64,000 nucleotides of DNA, from contig VFFE01007190.1 of NCBI GenBank assembly GCA_008921705.1, positions 124,558 through 188,557 on the forward strand, written 5' to 3'. The DNA comes from Burhinus oedicnemus. Lineage: Eukaryota > Chordata > Aves > Charadriiformes > Burhinidae. The notes below the pieces were generated by a model, which was given only the letters and a program-made list of their open reading frames with translations, did not search any database and had not been told where the DNA came from. The position numbers and the translations under genes are program-made. Shown here piece after piece: positions 63,790-64,000 of the stretch (positions are counted from its first letter, which is position 1; each line of letters begins with the position of its first letter).

Positions 63790-64000
63790 TGAGCTGTTGA
63801 CTGCTACTCTTTAAGTGTGACCATCCAGCTAATTCCTTATCCACTGAGTGGATTTACGTTCCAGCTCTAGACAGTGCTTGAGTCTGATAACTAACACCGT
63901 CATGGTTTTCCTGTATTTCCTTTATATCTGTTTCATTTTAGTGTCCCTTGTCTTCACCTTTGGTTTTGAGCTTTCAGTGAAACAATCCATCTATTCTAAC

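Larger units (their letters stand above)
62793..63863 (-). mobile_element. CR1 LINE, best preserved copy, about 1.07 kb
   Basis: The left edge CAGAATCATAGAATGG is the reverse complement of the CR1 tail, followed by the standard 3' UTR (TTGGAAGGGACCTTAAAGATCATC on the plus strand). On the minus strand the ORF2 blocks from RT motif B to the C-terminus appear in order in three overlapping frames. Similarity runs to about 63863, just upstream of motif B, so the element is 5'-truncated inside the RT palm. Its coding blocks are the least degraded of the five CR1 copies. The remaining 137 bases of the window (63864-64000) show nothing recognisable. Confidence 0.97.

Overview
This looks like a bird genome (avian nuclear DNA), from an AT-rich, gene-poor stretch that is probably intergenic or a long intron. 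The evidence is the repeat content. There are five CR1 non-LTR retrotransposon fragments with the archosaur CR1 3' end (an ATTCTATG-type tail). There are two solo LTRs and one LTR piece of the avian ERVL-like type (termini TGTG..CACA, long pyrimidine-rich leader). A few very old amniote repeats (MIR, L3/CR1-like) are also present. No bacterial, plasmid or phage organisation is present, so operons, ribosome binding sites and CRISPR arrays do not apply. No protein-coding gene could be recognised. Every ORF with recognisable homology belongs to a CR1 reverse transcriptase fragment, and all of those are broken. The species cannot be named; a non-galliform bird is only a guess.

Layout: 1-11.8 kb is mostly unique AT-rich DNA. 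It holds an LTR 5' fragment (620-838), a 20-base assembly gap behind a poly-A run (5845-5864), a CAA/AAT microsatellite (10035-10101) and a MIR relic (10245-10330). A 1.8 kb minus-strand CR1 follows (11785-13597). Then come about 9.6 kb of unique DNA with a strong G-run cluster (13915-13978), an unusually long orphan ORF (21126-21683) and a splice-flanked 24-base microexon candidate (21960-21983). A short plus-strand CR1 lies at 23215-23551.

26.4-36.4 kb carries two minus-strand solo LTRs (26397-27466 and 35558-36408), each with near-matching 5-bp target duplications. Between them are a GATAG pentamer array (33307-33410) and a second MIR relic (33494-33600). 37-43.9 kb holds a possible terminal exon (37071-37224), a 40-bp tandem duplication, two very old CR1-like relics, an eroded minus-strand CR1 (39244-40200), a 48-bp miniature LTR-like insertion with perfect 5-bp duplications (42491-42538) and a GC-rich but CpG-poor patch (43435-43845). 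From 43.9 to 62.8 kb the window is almost free of recent repeats apart from one CR1 at 50373-50870 and microsatellites. It ends in the best preserved CR1 (62793-63863).

Nothing here works together as a pathway. The most interesting items are the miniature LTR, the tandem modules whose copy number appears to explain the size difference between the two solo LTRs, and the small group of possible transcribed elements at 21-22 kb and 37 kb. I did not find convincing evidence of a new biological system.
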